Assembly: GCA_050248955.1 (NCBI GenBank)
Contig: JBFWRK010000011.1
Coordinates: forward strand, 1-64,000
Reading direction: 5' to 3'
DNA length: 64,000 nucleotides
Source: JBFWRK01 sp050248955
GTDB taxonomy: Bacteria; Actinomycetota; Acidimicrobiia; Acidimicrobiales; Ilumatobacteraceae
Shown: in pieces, positions 1-7,082 of the stretch
Numbering within the stretch: the first letter of the stretch is position 1
Layout of the letters: the number at the start of each line of letters is the position of its first letter
The notes under the pieces: generated by a model
The model's database searches: none
The model's input: only the letters and a program-made list of their open reading frames with translations
What the model was told of the DNA's origin: nothing
Position numbers and translations under genes: made by a program

Positions 1-91
1 GCTCGTCGCGCTCGCCAACCAGGCGCAGCCTGTCGCCGCCTGCTTCGGTGACGGTGACGCCGGCGCTGCCCGGGGTCGCGGCGCGCCGCAC
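1..91 (-). CDS. possible 5' end of a minus-strand gene cut by the window edge
   Basis: A minus-strand frame from a GTG at 91 stays open to the window edge (30 codons) with mostly G/C third positions, so it could be the N-terminus of a divergent gene. A plus-strand frame (positions 2-112) is also open and ends in a TGA overlapping the rpiB GTG, so the edge could instead be the 3' end of an upstream plus-strand gene. Nothing recognisable is encoded on either strand; I cannot decide between them. Confidence 0.2.
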   Translation of the reverse strand, partial: MRRAATPGSAGVTVTEAGGDRLRLVGERDE

Positions 92-94
92 CCC

Positions 95-100
95 TATGAT
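95..100 (+). promoter_or_regulatory. leaderless-type -10 element of rpiB
   Basis: TATGAT ends 8 nt before the rpiB GTG, which would place transcription start at or within a base or two of the start codon. It is the closest match to the -10 consensus among the similar elements in this window. Confidence 0.5.
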
Positions 101-108
101 CGACCGCC

Positions 109-555
109 GTGACGCTCATCGCCATCGCCTCGGACCATGCGGGGTTCGAGCTGAAGCAGCACCTCATCCAGTTCCTCACCGAAGCCGGCCACGACGTCGG
201 TGATCTCGGCACCGATTCGCTCGAGCCGGTCGACTACCCAGCGTTCTGCGCTGCGATCGGCCGCGCGGTACGCGACGGGCGGGCGGAGCTCGGCATCGTC
301 CTCGGTGGCTCCGGCCAAGGCGAGCAGATCGCTGCCAACAAGGTGCGCGGCGTGCGAGCAGCGCTCTGCAACGAGCTCTACACGGCACGGATGGCCCGCG
401 CCCACAACGACGCGAACGTCCTCTCGATCGGCGCCCGAGTCGTCGGCGTCGGTCTCGCCGAGGAGATCGTCACCACGTTCCTGTCCACCTCGTTCGACGG
501 TGGCCGACATGCCCGGCGGGTGGCTCAGCTCGCCGAGCTCGAAGAGGAGTTCTGA
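109..555 (+). CDS. rpiB: ribose-5-phosphate isomerase B
   Basis: This 148-residue protein is a RpiB/LacAB-family isomerase that interconverts ribose 5-phosphate and ribulose 5-phosphate in the cytoplasmic pentose phosphate pathway. Visible motifs are SDHAG near residue 8, the phosphate/active-site loop GGSGQGEQIAANKV (about 66-79) and ARAHNDANVLSIGAR (about 96-110). The loop has Glu72 where the E. coli type has its catalytic Cys nearby, matching the mycobacterial RpiB type in which a Glu is the base. The GTG at 109 is chosen because TATGAT lies 8 nt upstream; an ATG at 96 is out of frame. The stop overlaps the glyA start (TGATG), so the two genes are probably co-translated. Confidence 0.93.
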   Translation: MTLIAIASDHAGFELKQHLIQFLTEAGHDVGDLGTDSLEPVDYPAFCAAIGRAVRDGRAELGIVLGGSGQGEQIAANKVRGVRAALCNELYTARMARAHNDANVLSIGARVVGVGLAEEIVTTFLSTSFDGGRHARRVAQLAELEEEF

Positions 556-1805
556 TGCCCTTCCCCTCGGACACCGATCCGGACACCGAGGTCTTCGCCC
601 TCCTCGATCGCGAGCTCGAGCGCCAGGTCACCGGGCTGCAGCTCATCGCGAGCGAGAACTTCACGTCCCCCGCCGTGATGCGCGCCGTCGGCTCGGTGCT
701 GACCAACAAGTACAGCGAGGGGTATCCAGGCAAGCGCTACTACGGGGGCAATGCCATCGTCGACGACGTCGAGGCGCTGGCCATCTCGCGCGTGAAGGCG
801 CTGTTCGGTGCGGACCACGCGAACGTGCAGCCCCACTCGGGCGCGAACGCCAACATGTGCGCGTACCAGGCGTTGCTGAAGCCCGGCGACACCGTTCTCG
901 GTCTCAGCCTCGATCACGGCGGCCATCTCACCCACGGCTCACCCGTCAACGCGAGCGGCATGATGTACCACTTCGTGCCGTACAAGGTGACGCCCGGTGA
1001 CGAGCGGATCGACATGGACCAGGTCCGCGAGCTGGCGCACGAGCACCGTCCACGGATGATCGTCGCCGGCACGACCAGCTATCCGCGCCGGCTCGATCCC
1101 GAGCCGTTCCGGGCGATCGCCGACGAGGTCGGGGCGTACCTGCTGTTCGATGCGGCGCACATCGCCGGGCTGATCGCCGGGGGAGCGGCGCCGAACCCGG
1201 TCCCGTTCTCCGACGTCGTCACGTTCACGACGCACAAGACGCTCCGCGGCCCACGCGGCGGCTGCATCCTGTCCAAGGCCGAGCACGCCGCGGCGATCGA
1301 CAAGGCGGTGTTCCCCGGATGGCAGGGCGGGCCGCTCGAACACGTCATCGCCGGCAAGGCAGTGGCGTTCCGTGAGGCGGCTGATCCGGCCTTCGGCGAG
1401 TACGCGCACCAGGTCGTGAAGAACGCGTCCGCACTGGCGGGGGCGCTCTCACGGGAAGGGTTCCGGCTCGTGTCGGGCGGGACGGACAACCACATGATGG
1501 TGGTCGACCTGCGCCCGTTCGACGCCGAGCTGAGCGGCAAGGAGGCGCAGTCGGTGCTCGACAGCGCCCGGATCACGCTGAACAAGAACACGATCCCGGA
1601 CGACCCTCGCAGCCCGTTCGTCACGAGTGGTGTCCGCATCGGCACCCCGTCGGTCACGACCCAGGGGATGCGCGAGCCCGAGATGGCCGTCATCGCGTCG
1701 CTCATCGCACGGACCCTTCGCGACCGGGCCGATGCCGCCGCTGTGAGCGGCATCCGGGACGAGGTCTCCGCCCTCTGCGCCAGGTTCCCCGCCTACCCCA
1801 CCTGA
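555..1805 (+). CDS. glyA: serine hydroxymethyltransferase
   Basis: This 416-residue PLP enzyme converts serine and tetrahydrofolate to glycine and 5,10-methylene-THF in the cytoplasm, feeding one-carbon metabolism. It has the family's full length. The PLP-binding lysine is K228 in VVTFTTHKTLRGPRGG, and the cofactor-contacting segment FDAAHIAGL is near residue 198. The N-terminal ENFTSPAVM and NKYSEGYPGKRYYGG stretches are family signatures. The ATG overlaps the rpiB stop by one base, so the pair forms an operon. The stop codon abuts a four-unit 23-bp tandem repeat. Confidence 0.97.
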   Translation: MPFPSDTDPDTEVFALLDRELERQVTGLQLIASENFTSPAVMRAVGSVLTNKYSEGYPGKRYYGGNAIVDDVEALAISRVKALFGADHANVQPHSGANANMCAYQALLKPGDTVLGLSLDHGGHLTHGSPVNASGMMYHFVPYKVTPGDERIDMDQVRELAHEHRPRMIVAGTTSYPRRLDPEPFRAIADEVGAYLLFDAAHIAGLIAGGAAPNPVPFSDVVTFTTHKTLRGPRGGCILSKAEHAAAIDKAVFPGWQGGPLEHVIAGKAVAFREAADPAFGEYAHQVVKNASALAGALSREGFRLVSGGTDNHMMVVDLRPFDAELSGKEAQSVLDSARITLNKNTIPDDPRSPFVTSGVRIGTPSVTTQGMREPEMAVIASLIARTLRDRADAAAVSGIRDEVSALCARFPAYPT

Positions 1806-1896
1806 TCCCCGCCGGCCGCTCCACCCGGTCCCCGTCGGCCGCTCCACTCGGTCCCCGCCGGCCGCTCCACCCGGTTCCCGCCGGCCGCTCCGGCAG
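1805..1896. repeat. 23-bp tandem repeat, 4 units
   Basis: Four head-to-tail units of 23 bp (1805-1827, 1828-1850, 1851-1873, 1874-1896), consensus GGTCCCCGCCGGCCGCTCCA plus CCC, start at the last base of the glyA stop codon. Units differ at a few positions. The period is not a multiple of three and the tract is not in a supported gene. Function is unknown; it lies just upstream of the first palindromic repeat. Confidence 0.85.
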
Positions 1897-1913
1897 GGCG
1901 ATCACGAGGACCC

Positions 1914-1954
1914 GGGCAGGGTTCTCGATCGCCGGCGATCGAGAATCCTGCCTG
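1914..1954. repeat. 41-bp palindromic repeat, copy 1 (left of the DUF559 gene)
   Basis: The core 1922-1945 is a perfect 24-bp palindrome around CGATCGCC/GGCGATCG. Pairing extends outward through the GGCAGG and CCTGCC flanks, giving a stem of about 19 pairs with one G-U. A second copy in the same orientation lies at 2969-3009 with 31 of 41 bases identical. Two differing stem pairs change compensatorily (C-G to T-A and T-A to C-G), which argues that the stem itself is maintained. Confidence 0.85.
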
Positions 1955-2004
1955 AGTTCGAGTCGGCGCTGCCGGTGCGGCGGCGTCAGCGCACACAGGG
2001 AGGC

Positions 2005-3006
2005 ATGGGTGATGACCTCCTCCTCGCTCGGCTCGCCGAGCTCCAAGCAGGGCACGTCGCGGCGCGCCAACTGCGAGCGCTCGGGCTGACGGATGCTGCG
2101 ATCCGGCGCCGAGTGGTGAACGGCCGGCTCGTCTTGGTCGACAAGGCGGTGTACCGCGTGGCCGGCGTCCCGTCCTCGTGGGAGGGCCAGCTGCTGACGG
2201 TCGTGCTCCGCTTCGGTTCGGCTGCAGCTGTGAGCCATCGGAGTGCAGCCGTTCTGCTCGGCCTCGACACCGCCGTGCACGAGCCACCGATGGAGGTGGT
2301 CGTTCGTCGCCCACGGCGGGAACGCGCGAGTCGCGGCGCGGTCGTCCACTCGTCGAGCAGCTTCGACCGGCTCGATCTCGCGTGGGTGGCCAGGCCTCTC
2401 GACGCTCGCCTGGCTACCGCGCCGGATCTCGCTCGTGCCCGTCCGATCACGCGCGTCAGGGTCACGTCGGCGACCCGGACCATCATCGATCTCGCCCCGC
2501 GATGCTCGGCGCACGAGCTCGGCAATCTGATCGACAGCGCGGCGGCCAAGCGACTCCTGACCGATGCATACCTTCGTCGACGGATGGCTGTGCACCGGGC
2601 GCGTCGACAGCCGGGGATGCGGCTGCTCGACGAGGTGCTCCTGGATGCCGGCGGCCACACGTGGCTCGAGCGACGCTTCTTGCGTCTGGTCAGGGCCGCC
2701 GGCTTGCACCGACCGCACTGCCAGGTCGTGCACCGGGCCGGAGGGCGCTTCGTGGCGCGGGTCGACTTCGAGTTCGCGCCGGCGTCCGTGATCGTCGAGG
2801 TCAGCGGTCGCCGCGGTCACGTCTCGGAGACCGACCGCCGGCGGGACGCGCGGCGTCGGAACACCCTCCAGCAGGCGGGTTACCTCGTCCTCGAGTTCGT
2901 CACGGCGGACGTCATCGACGAACCTCGGTTCGTCATCGCCACACTCCAGGAAGCCCTGGCACGCTTTCCGGCAGCATTTCTGATCGCCGGCGATCGGAAA
3001 CCCTGA
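2005..3006 (+). CDS. DUF559-domain protein with AbiEi-like N-terminal domain
   Basis: This 333-residue protein has an N-terminal winged-helix-like segment resembling AbiEi-type antitoxin domains (GHVAARQLRALGLTDAAIRRR, about 15-35, then a VDKAVYRVAG strand). Its C-terminus is a DUF559/Vsr-like, PD-(D/E)XK-type segment: VDFEF at 253-257, VIVEVSG with Glu265, an Arg-rich helix, and QQAGYLVLEF. Proteins of this architecture are common and often multicopy in actinobacteria; their role is not established and no toxin partner is visible. The ATG at 2005 has AGGGAGG only 1 nt upstream; GTG 1975 is an in-frame alternative 30 nt upstream. The gene is bracketed by 41-bp palindromic repeats, and the right copy supplies its last codons. 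Confidence 0.75.
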   Translation: MGDDLLLARLAELQAGHVAARQLRALGLTDAAIRRRVVNGRLVLVDKAVYRVAGVPSSWEGQLLTVVLRFGSAAAVSHRSAAVLLGLDTAVHEPPMEVVVRRPRRERASRGAVVHSSSSFDRLDLAWVARPLDARLATAPDLARARPITRVRVTSATRTIIDLAPRCSAHELGNLIDSAAAKRLLTDAYLRRRMAVHRARRQPGMRLLDEVLLDAGGHTWLERRFLRLVRAAGLHRPHCQVVHRAGGRFVARVDFEFAPASVIVEVSGRRGHVSETDRRRDARRRNTLQQAGYLVLEFVTADVIDEPRFVIATLQEALARFPAAFLIAGDRKP

Positions 3007-3009
3007 CTG
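2969..3009. repeat. 41-bp palindromic repeat, copy 2 (overlaps 3' end of the DUF559 gene)
   Basis: Same orientation as copy 1 and sharing the exact GATCGCCGGCGATCG core, the GGCAG left flank and a CCTG-CTG right flank. The 24-bp centre (2977-3000) pairs at 11 of 12 positions with one T-G. It overlaps the last codons and stop of the DUF559 gene, encoding its LIAGDRKP tail. It could also act as a transcription terminator hairpin, although no T-tract follows. Confidence 0.85.
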
Positions 3010-3054
3010 GATCCCGACATGCGCGGTGGGATGGCCGACCCCGAGCACGACGGG

Positions 3055-3174
3055 GACCTGGGACGCGGTGACCCGGGACGTGGTGACCCGGGACGTGGTG
3101 ACCTGGGACGTGGTGACCCGGGACGTGGTGACCCGGGACGTGGTGACCCGGGACCTGGGGACCTGGGATGTGGG
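3055..3174. repeat. 15-bp tandem repeat, 8 units
   Basis: Eight units of consensus GACCCGGGACGTGGT run from 3055 to 3174; the last two are more diverged. The region 3007-3278 between the DUF559 gene and wecA otherwise holds only G-rich sequence and the wecA promoter. The 15-bp period keeps several spurious frames open, which creates long artefactual ORFs running toward wecA. Confidence 0.9.
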
Positions 3175-3264
3175 GGGCCTGGGACGGGCAGGGGCCTGGG
3201 CGGGTGGGGGACCCGGCCGGGGCGGTGGGGGTGGGGCGGGGCGGGGTCGCGAGGGGGCGTTCGG

Positions 3265-3270
3265 TACGCT
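3265..3270 (+). promoter_or_regulatory. leaderless-type -10 element of wecA
   Basis: TACGCT ends 8 nt before the ATG at 3279. It supports that ATG over upstream in-frame codons, which would run through the G-rich repeat region. Confidence 0.45.
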
Positions 3271-3278
3271 CCTCGGCG

Positions 3279-4403
3279 ATGGGCACGACCTCGGGCTACT
3301 TGGCGGTCGGCGGGGTCGCGGCGCTCGTCACGTTCATCCTCACCCCGATCGTCGGTTGGATCGGGCGCAAGCTCGGGTGGGTGGTCGAACCCGACGCCCG
3401 CCGTGTGCACGCACAGGCAACGCCGGTCATCGGCGGTCTGGCGATGTTCGCCGGGTTCCTCGCGGCGATGTGGTTGGCGGTCTCGCTCGATCGGTTCTCG
3501 GCGTTGTTCGCCGGCAACTCCGAGCCGCTCGGCGTCGTGATCGCGTGCGGCGTGGTCTTCCTCGTCGGCTTCATCGACGACATCTTCGAGCTGTCAGCGC
3601 CGGCGAAGGTGACCGGCATCGTCGCCGCCGGCCTCGTCCTCGTCGCCTTCGGCGTGACGATGTTCTACTTCCGCGTGCCGTTCCTCGATGTCTTCGTCCT
3701 GAGCGACGACTGGAGCCCGTTGATCACCGTGCTCTGGCTGCTCGGGATGACGCAGGCGGTGAACCTCATCGACGGTCTCGACGGCCTGGCAGCCGGCATC
3801 GTCGCGATCGCCGCTGGATCCTTCTTCCTCTACAGCCAGCGCCTCAGCGAGCTGGAACTGATCACCCCGTCCAACCTCGGACCGCTGCTGGCCGTGATCG
3901 CTGCCGGCGTCTGCATCGGGTTCCTGCCGTACAACTTCAATCCGGCGCGGATCTTCATGGGCGACGGCGGGGCGCTGTTCCTCGGATCGCTGCTCGCGGT
4001 CTCGACGAGCGTCGTGGGCGGCCGAGCCGACCCGTCGACGCAGCAGGAGTACACGGGCCAGACGTTCTTCTTCTTCGCCCCGCTGTTCATCCCGCTGTTC
4101 ATCCTCGGCGTCCCGATCCTCGACACACTGTTCGCGATCCTTCGCCGGGCAACCCGCAGACAGGGACTCGCCACCGCCGACAAGGGGCACCTCCACCACC
4201 GGTTGATGGACCTCGGACATGGTCAGCGCCGCAGCGTCCTGATCCTCTGGCTGTGGACGGCACTCCTGTCGGGGTTCGTGCTGTACCCGGTCTTCACGAA
4301 CTCCGGCGACGCGATCGCGCCGATCGCGATCGTCGCGCTCGGCCTGCTGCTCTACACCGTCCTGCACCCGCAGCTGAGACGGCCTCGAGCAGGCACCGAC
4401 TGA
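3279..4403 (+). CDS. wecA: polyprenyl-phosphate GlcNAc-1-phosphate transferase (WecA/TagO family)
   Basis: This 374-residue, multi-pass membrane protein belongs to the MraY/WecA/TagO family, which moves a HexNAc-1-phosphate from its UDP donor onto polyprenyl phosphate and so primes glycan synthesis on the inner membrane face. Family motifs are the Asp pair in GFIDDIFELSAPAKV, NLIDGLDGLAAG, the catalytic-loop FNPARIFMGDGGALFLGS, and the His-rich cytoplasmic loop KGHLHHRLMDLGHGQR typical of WecA/TagO rather than MraY. The start is set by the upstream TACGCT. In many actinobacteria this gene immediately precedes the atp operon; here the two are about 40 kb apart. The exact donor sugar cannot be read from sequence. 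Confidence 0.92.
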   Translation: MGTTSGYLAVGGVAALVTFILTPIVGWIGRKLGWVVEPDARRVHAQATPVIGGLAMFAGFLAAMWLAVSLDRFSALFAGNSEPLGVVIACGVVFLVGFIDDIFELSAPAKVTGIVAAGLVLVAFGVTMFYFRVPFLDVFVLSDDWSPLITVLWLLGMTQAVNLIDGLDGLAAGIVAIAAGSFFLYSQRLSELELITPSNLGPLLAVIAAGVCIGFLPYNFNPARIFMGDGGALFLGSLLAVSTSVVGGRADPSTQQEYTGQTFFFFAPLFIPLFILGVPILDTLFAILRRATRRQGLATADKGHLHHRLMDLGHGQRRSVLILWLWTALLSGFVLYPVFTNSGDAIAPIAIVALGLLLYTVLHPQLRRPRAGTD

Positions 4404-4447
4404 CCACCTCGAGCAGGCACCGACTGACCAGCGCGGAGCACGGTTGG

Positions 4448-5563
4448 TCACGCCACGCGCCGACGACCAGCCTTGACTCGCCGTGCCCACGTCTGCGACG
4501 GACGTTCGACGGCCCACCAGAGGACTGTCGCGGCCGCGATCGAGGCGGTGACCCCGACGACGAGGTAGACGGCCTGTCCCGCGAGCGTGTCTCCGAACGC
4601 GCCGAATGCGCCGTGCTGCACGATGCCGAGCACCACGACGTGGATGAGGTACAGGCTGTACGAGATCGCAGCGAGCCCCTTCAGCCCACGCCACTCCGAC
4701 CAGCCCGTCCGCCCTGGGCGCCGCGAGCACACATACAGGGCCACGCCGGTCCCGGCAGCCAATGCGGCGAACGCATGACCGCGGACCAGCGACTCGGTCA
4801 TCATCACCGCGAGGAGCACCCAACTGACGACCGTCGCGACCCGCGAGGTCCGCGACCAGTAGATCCAGACGCCGACCAGGAAGCTGTACAGCAGCGGAAG
4901 GCAGGTCGCGTCCAGCCGGTCGGACAGCTCGAACGGCGAGATCAGGAACGCGGTCGCCACTGCCGTCGCGGCGCCGAACACCTGCAGACGCACACGTTCG
5001 TCGCCCGGCGCGAGACGGTGAGCGGCCCACAACAGCCCGGCGAACACGAGGTAGAACTGCATCTCCTTCGTCAGCGTCCAGAGCACCGTGATCATCGGCG
5101 TCGTCAACGTGACGTCCTGCAGGTAGAGGGCGTGGACGACGAGCCGTCCGATCGAGAGCGGGGCGCCGCCGGGGAGGAACGGTTCATCGCGCAGGAGCGC
5201 TTCGAACCCCGCGGAGGTGATGGCCAGCGCGATCGCCACGTAGTACGGCGGTGTCAACCGGACGAACCGTCCGATCATGAATCGACCGACGAACGAGCCG
5301 TCCGTCCGCTCCTTGCGGATCGTGTTCGCCATCACGAAGCCGCTCAGCACGAAGAAACAAGCGACCCCGAGGTAGCCGCTCTCGAACACCGACTTCGCCA
5401 CCGGTCGGGGAATGGCGTCGAGGAGGTCCGGGAGCTCGTGACTCGCATGTCGGAAGACGACCCAGAGCGCGGCGAGCCCACGGATCGCGTCGGCGTACGC
5501 GAAGCGCTCCTGCTTGGCAACCACCGCCCGGTCGGAGGTTTGCATCTGCAAAGTGTCAACCAT
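4448..5563 (-). CDS. acyltransferase family 3 (OafA-like) membrane protein
   Basis: This 371-residue, roughly ten-segment membrane protein is an Acyl_transf_3 family O-acyltransferase, which typically acetylates sugars of cell-surface glycans. N-terminal RFAYADAIRGLAALWVVFRHASHELPD carries the conserved DxxRGxA...H pattern, followed by YLGVACFFVLSGFVMANT and FVRLTPPYYVAI. An internal ATG (5545) is an alternative start. It is the only minus-strand gene between wecA and the next plus-strand gene and lies head-to-head with lhgO across about 84 bp. Its acceptor is unknown; proximity to wecA and the polysaccharide locus suggests envelope-glycan decoration. Confidence 0.88.
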   Translation of the reverse strand: MVDTLQMQTSDRAVVAKQERFAYADAIRGLAALWVVFRHASHELPDLLDAIPRPVAKSVFESGYLGVACFFVLSGFVMANTIRKERTDGSFVGRFMIGRFVRLTPPYYVAIALAITSAGFEALLRDEPFLPGGAPLSIGRLVVHALYLQDVTLTTPMITVLWTLTKEMQFYLVFAGLLWAAHRLAPGDERVRLQVFGAATAVATAFLISPFELSDRLDATCLPLLYSFLVGVWIYWSRTSRVATVVSWVLLAVMMTESLVRGHAFAALAAGTGVALYVCSRRPGRTGWSEWRGLKGLAAISYSLYLIHVVVLGIVQHGAFGAFGDTLAGQAVYLVVGVTASIAAATVLWWAVERPSQTWARRVKAGRRRVA

Positions 5564-5634
5564 CTGGTCCGCCCGCGCCGGAGGATCAGCACAGATGGTC
5601 CGATCGCCTCACCGGGCGCGCGAAGGACCGGTCG

Positions 5635-5640
5635 TACGCT
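5635..5640 (+). promoter_or_regulatory. leaderless-type -10 element of lhgO
   Basis: TACGCT ends 7 nt before the ATG at 5648, the same hexamer and nearly the same spacing as in front of wecA. Confidence 0.45.
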
Positions 5641-5647
5641 CAGCACC

Positions 5648-6847
5648 ATGGCTGACGTCGTTGTCATCGGTGGAGGGATCGTCGGGCTCGCAACCGCTCT
5701 GGCGGTGACGGACAGGTTCCCGGGCGCCGGGGTCACGGTCATCGAGAAGGAACCTGACCTGGCCCACCACCAGACCGGTAACAACTCGGGTGTGCTCCAC
5801 TCCGGGCTGTACTACAAGCCGGGCAGCCTCAAGGCGACCTACTGCCGCGACGGGAACCGGGCCCTGATCGAGTTCTGCCAGGAGCACGGCATCGCGTACG
5901 ACATCTGCGGCAAGCTGGTCGTCGCCACCGAGGACGACGAGCTCCCCCGCCTCGACGACCTGGTCGCCCGCGCCGAAGCGCACGGCTTGGCCTACGAGCG
6001 ACTCGGGCCTGACGGCCTGCGGGCTCACGAACCGAACGTCGCCGGCATCGCAGGGCTGTTCCTGCCGAGTACCGGGATCACCGACTACGTCGCCGTGGTT
6101 CGGAAGTACGCCGAGATCGTCCAGTCGCGCGGCGGAACGATCCAGCTCGGCACCACCGTCACGAGCATCCGCCGGGAGGGCGACGAGCACATCGTCGCCA
6201 CGACGAACGGCGAGATCCGCGCCGGAGCGTTGGTCAACTGCGCCGGATTGCAGAGCGATCGCGTGGCCCGCATGGCCGGCGCGTCACCGGACGCCAAGAT
6301 CGTTCCCTTCCGAGGCGAGTACTACGAGCTCGCACCTGACGCCAGGCATCTCGTGAACGGCTTGATCTACCCGGTGCCCGACCCGAGCTTCCCGTTCCTC
6401 GGCGTCCACTTCACGAAGATGATCAACGGCGACGTGCATGCCGGGCCGAACGCGGTGCTCGCGCTCAAGCGCGAGGGCTACACGAAGCTCGACATCAACG
6501 TCCGTGACACCTTCGAGACGCTGACCTATCCCGGCTTCCTGCGACTGGCCCGCAAGCACTTCGGCGCCGGGATGCAAGAGGTGTTCCGTTCGTTCAGCAA
6601 GCGGTTGTTCCTCAAGAGCCTCCAGCGCCTCGTCCCGGACGTGCGTCGCGGCGACCTCGTGCCGACGCACGCCGGCGTGCGGGCACAGGCGCTGACGCCC
6701 GAAGGCGGGTTGGTCGACGACTTCCTCATCGTCGAGGGTCACGGAGCGCTCCACGTGTGCAACGCACCGTCGCCTGCCGCGACCTCGTCGCTCGAGATCG
6801 GCAAGGCGATCGCCGCCCGCCTCGCGCTCGCTTCGTTGTCCCGTTGA
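5648..6847 (+). CDS. lhgO: L-2-hydroxyglutarate oxidase/dehydrogenase
   Basis: This 399-residue DAO-family flavoprotein should oxidise L-2-hydroxyglutarate to 2-oxoglutarate, normally at the membrane. The N-terminal FAD dinucleotide fold is VVVIGGGIVGLATALAV (about 4-20), followed by the family signature QTGNNSGVLHSGLYY, an internal VNCAGLQSD motif and the C-terminal HAGVRAQALTPEGGLVDDF segment. Length matches the family. The start is fixed by the ATG 7 nt after a TACGCT box; frame continuity far upstream is a shadow. It looks monocistronic and metabolic, with no link to the glycan genes. Confidence 0.92.
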   Translation: MADVVVIGGGIVGLATALAVTDRFPGAGVTVIEKEPDLAHHQTGNNSGVLHSGLYYKPGSLKATYCRDGNRALIEFCQEHGIAYDICGKLVVATEDDELPRLDDLVARAEAHGLAYERLGPDGLRAHEPNVAGIAGLFLPSTGITDYVAVVRKYAEIVQSRGGTIQLGTTVTSIRREGDEHIVATTNGEIRAGALVNCAGLQSDRVARMAGASPDAKIVPFRGEYYELAPDARHLVNGLIYPVPDPSFPFLGVHFTKMINGDVHAGPNAVLALKREGYTKLDINVRDTFETLTYPGFLRLARKHFGAGMQEVFRSFSKRLFLKSLQRLVPDVRRGDLVPTHAGVRAQALTPEGGLVDDFLIVEGHGALHVCNAPSPAATSSLEIGKAIAARLALASLSR

Positions 6848-6910
6848 CGGCTGACTCGCGGTCTCCAACGATCACGGAGATGGCGGCACTTCCACGAGTC
6901 CGGGGGAGGA

Positions 6911-6942
6911 GCTCATCGACGATGAGCCGAATGTCTCATCGA
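6911..6942. other. overlapping short inverted repeats in the lhgO-SulP intergenic region
   Basis: GCTCATC-GAC-GATGAGC (6911-6927) forms a 7-bp stem with a 3-base loop. The octamer CTCATCGA recurs at 6935-6942, so its arm could pair alternatively with GATGAG at 6921-6926. It may be a terminator for lhgO or part of SulP regulation; no U-tract follows. Confidence 0.35.
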
Positions 6943-6953
6943 GCTATCGGTAT

Positions 6954-6977
6954 CTCTACCGTTACGTGAGGGTAGGG
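6954..6977 (+). promoter_or_regulatory. putative MerR-family operator upstream of the SulP gene
   Basis: CTCTACCGTTACGTGAGGGT followed by AGGG contains an interrupted dyad CTACC-N10-GGTAG (6956-6975), the usual form of MerR-family sites. Its reverse complement matches the site at 8581-8604, upstream of the merR-like gene, at 20 of 24 positions. TAGGGT (6973-6978) could be the -10 hexamer. MerR regulators act on dyads placed between long-spaced -35 and -10 boxes; the regulatory link is inferred. Confidence 0.6.
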
Positions 6978-7082
6978 TCATGATGCCGTTCGGTGTCGGG
7001 CGGTTGCGTCAACGTTGCGGGTCCCGCGTGTCTCGACGTGGTCGACCCCGACTCGCTTCCCCCTCCCCCACGAAGGATCGTC

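Noticed and set aside
1975..3006. Interpreting the DUF559 gene as half of a type IV toxin-antitoxin (AbiE) pair.
   Set aside because: There is an AbiEi-like N-terminal domain but no AbiEii nucleotidyltransferase toxin gene on either side, so a toxin-antitoxin pair is not supported.
1805..3174. Possible CRISPR-like array in the tandem-repeat tracts at 1805-1896 and 3055-3174.
   Set aside because: The units are contiguous with no spacers and have no cas genes nearby, so they are simple tandem repeats.
2880..3410. Minus-strand frame with Pro/Ser/Arg-Pro-Gly repeats (SPRPGSPRPG).
   Set aside because: It is the antisense translation of the 15-bp tandem repeat and of wecA; no start context or family support.
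3019..3540. Frame encoding Gly/Asp/Arg-rich repeats (GDPGRGD type) from ATG 3019.
   Set aside because: The composition comes from the 15-bp tandem repeat; it runs into wecA out of frame and has no family or ribosome-binding site.
3026..5647. Upstream part of a very long plus-strand frame (to 6847) that appears to make a 1273-residue protein.
   Set aside because: It runs through the 15-bp repeats, the wecA gene in another frame and the antisense of the acyltransferase gene. Only its last 399 codons from ATG 5648 (lhgO) are supported by motifs and promoter position.
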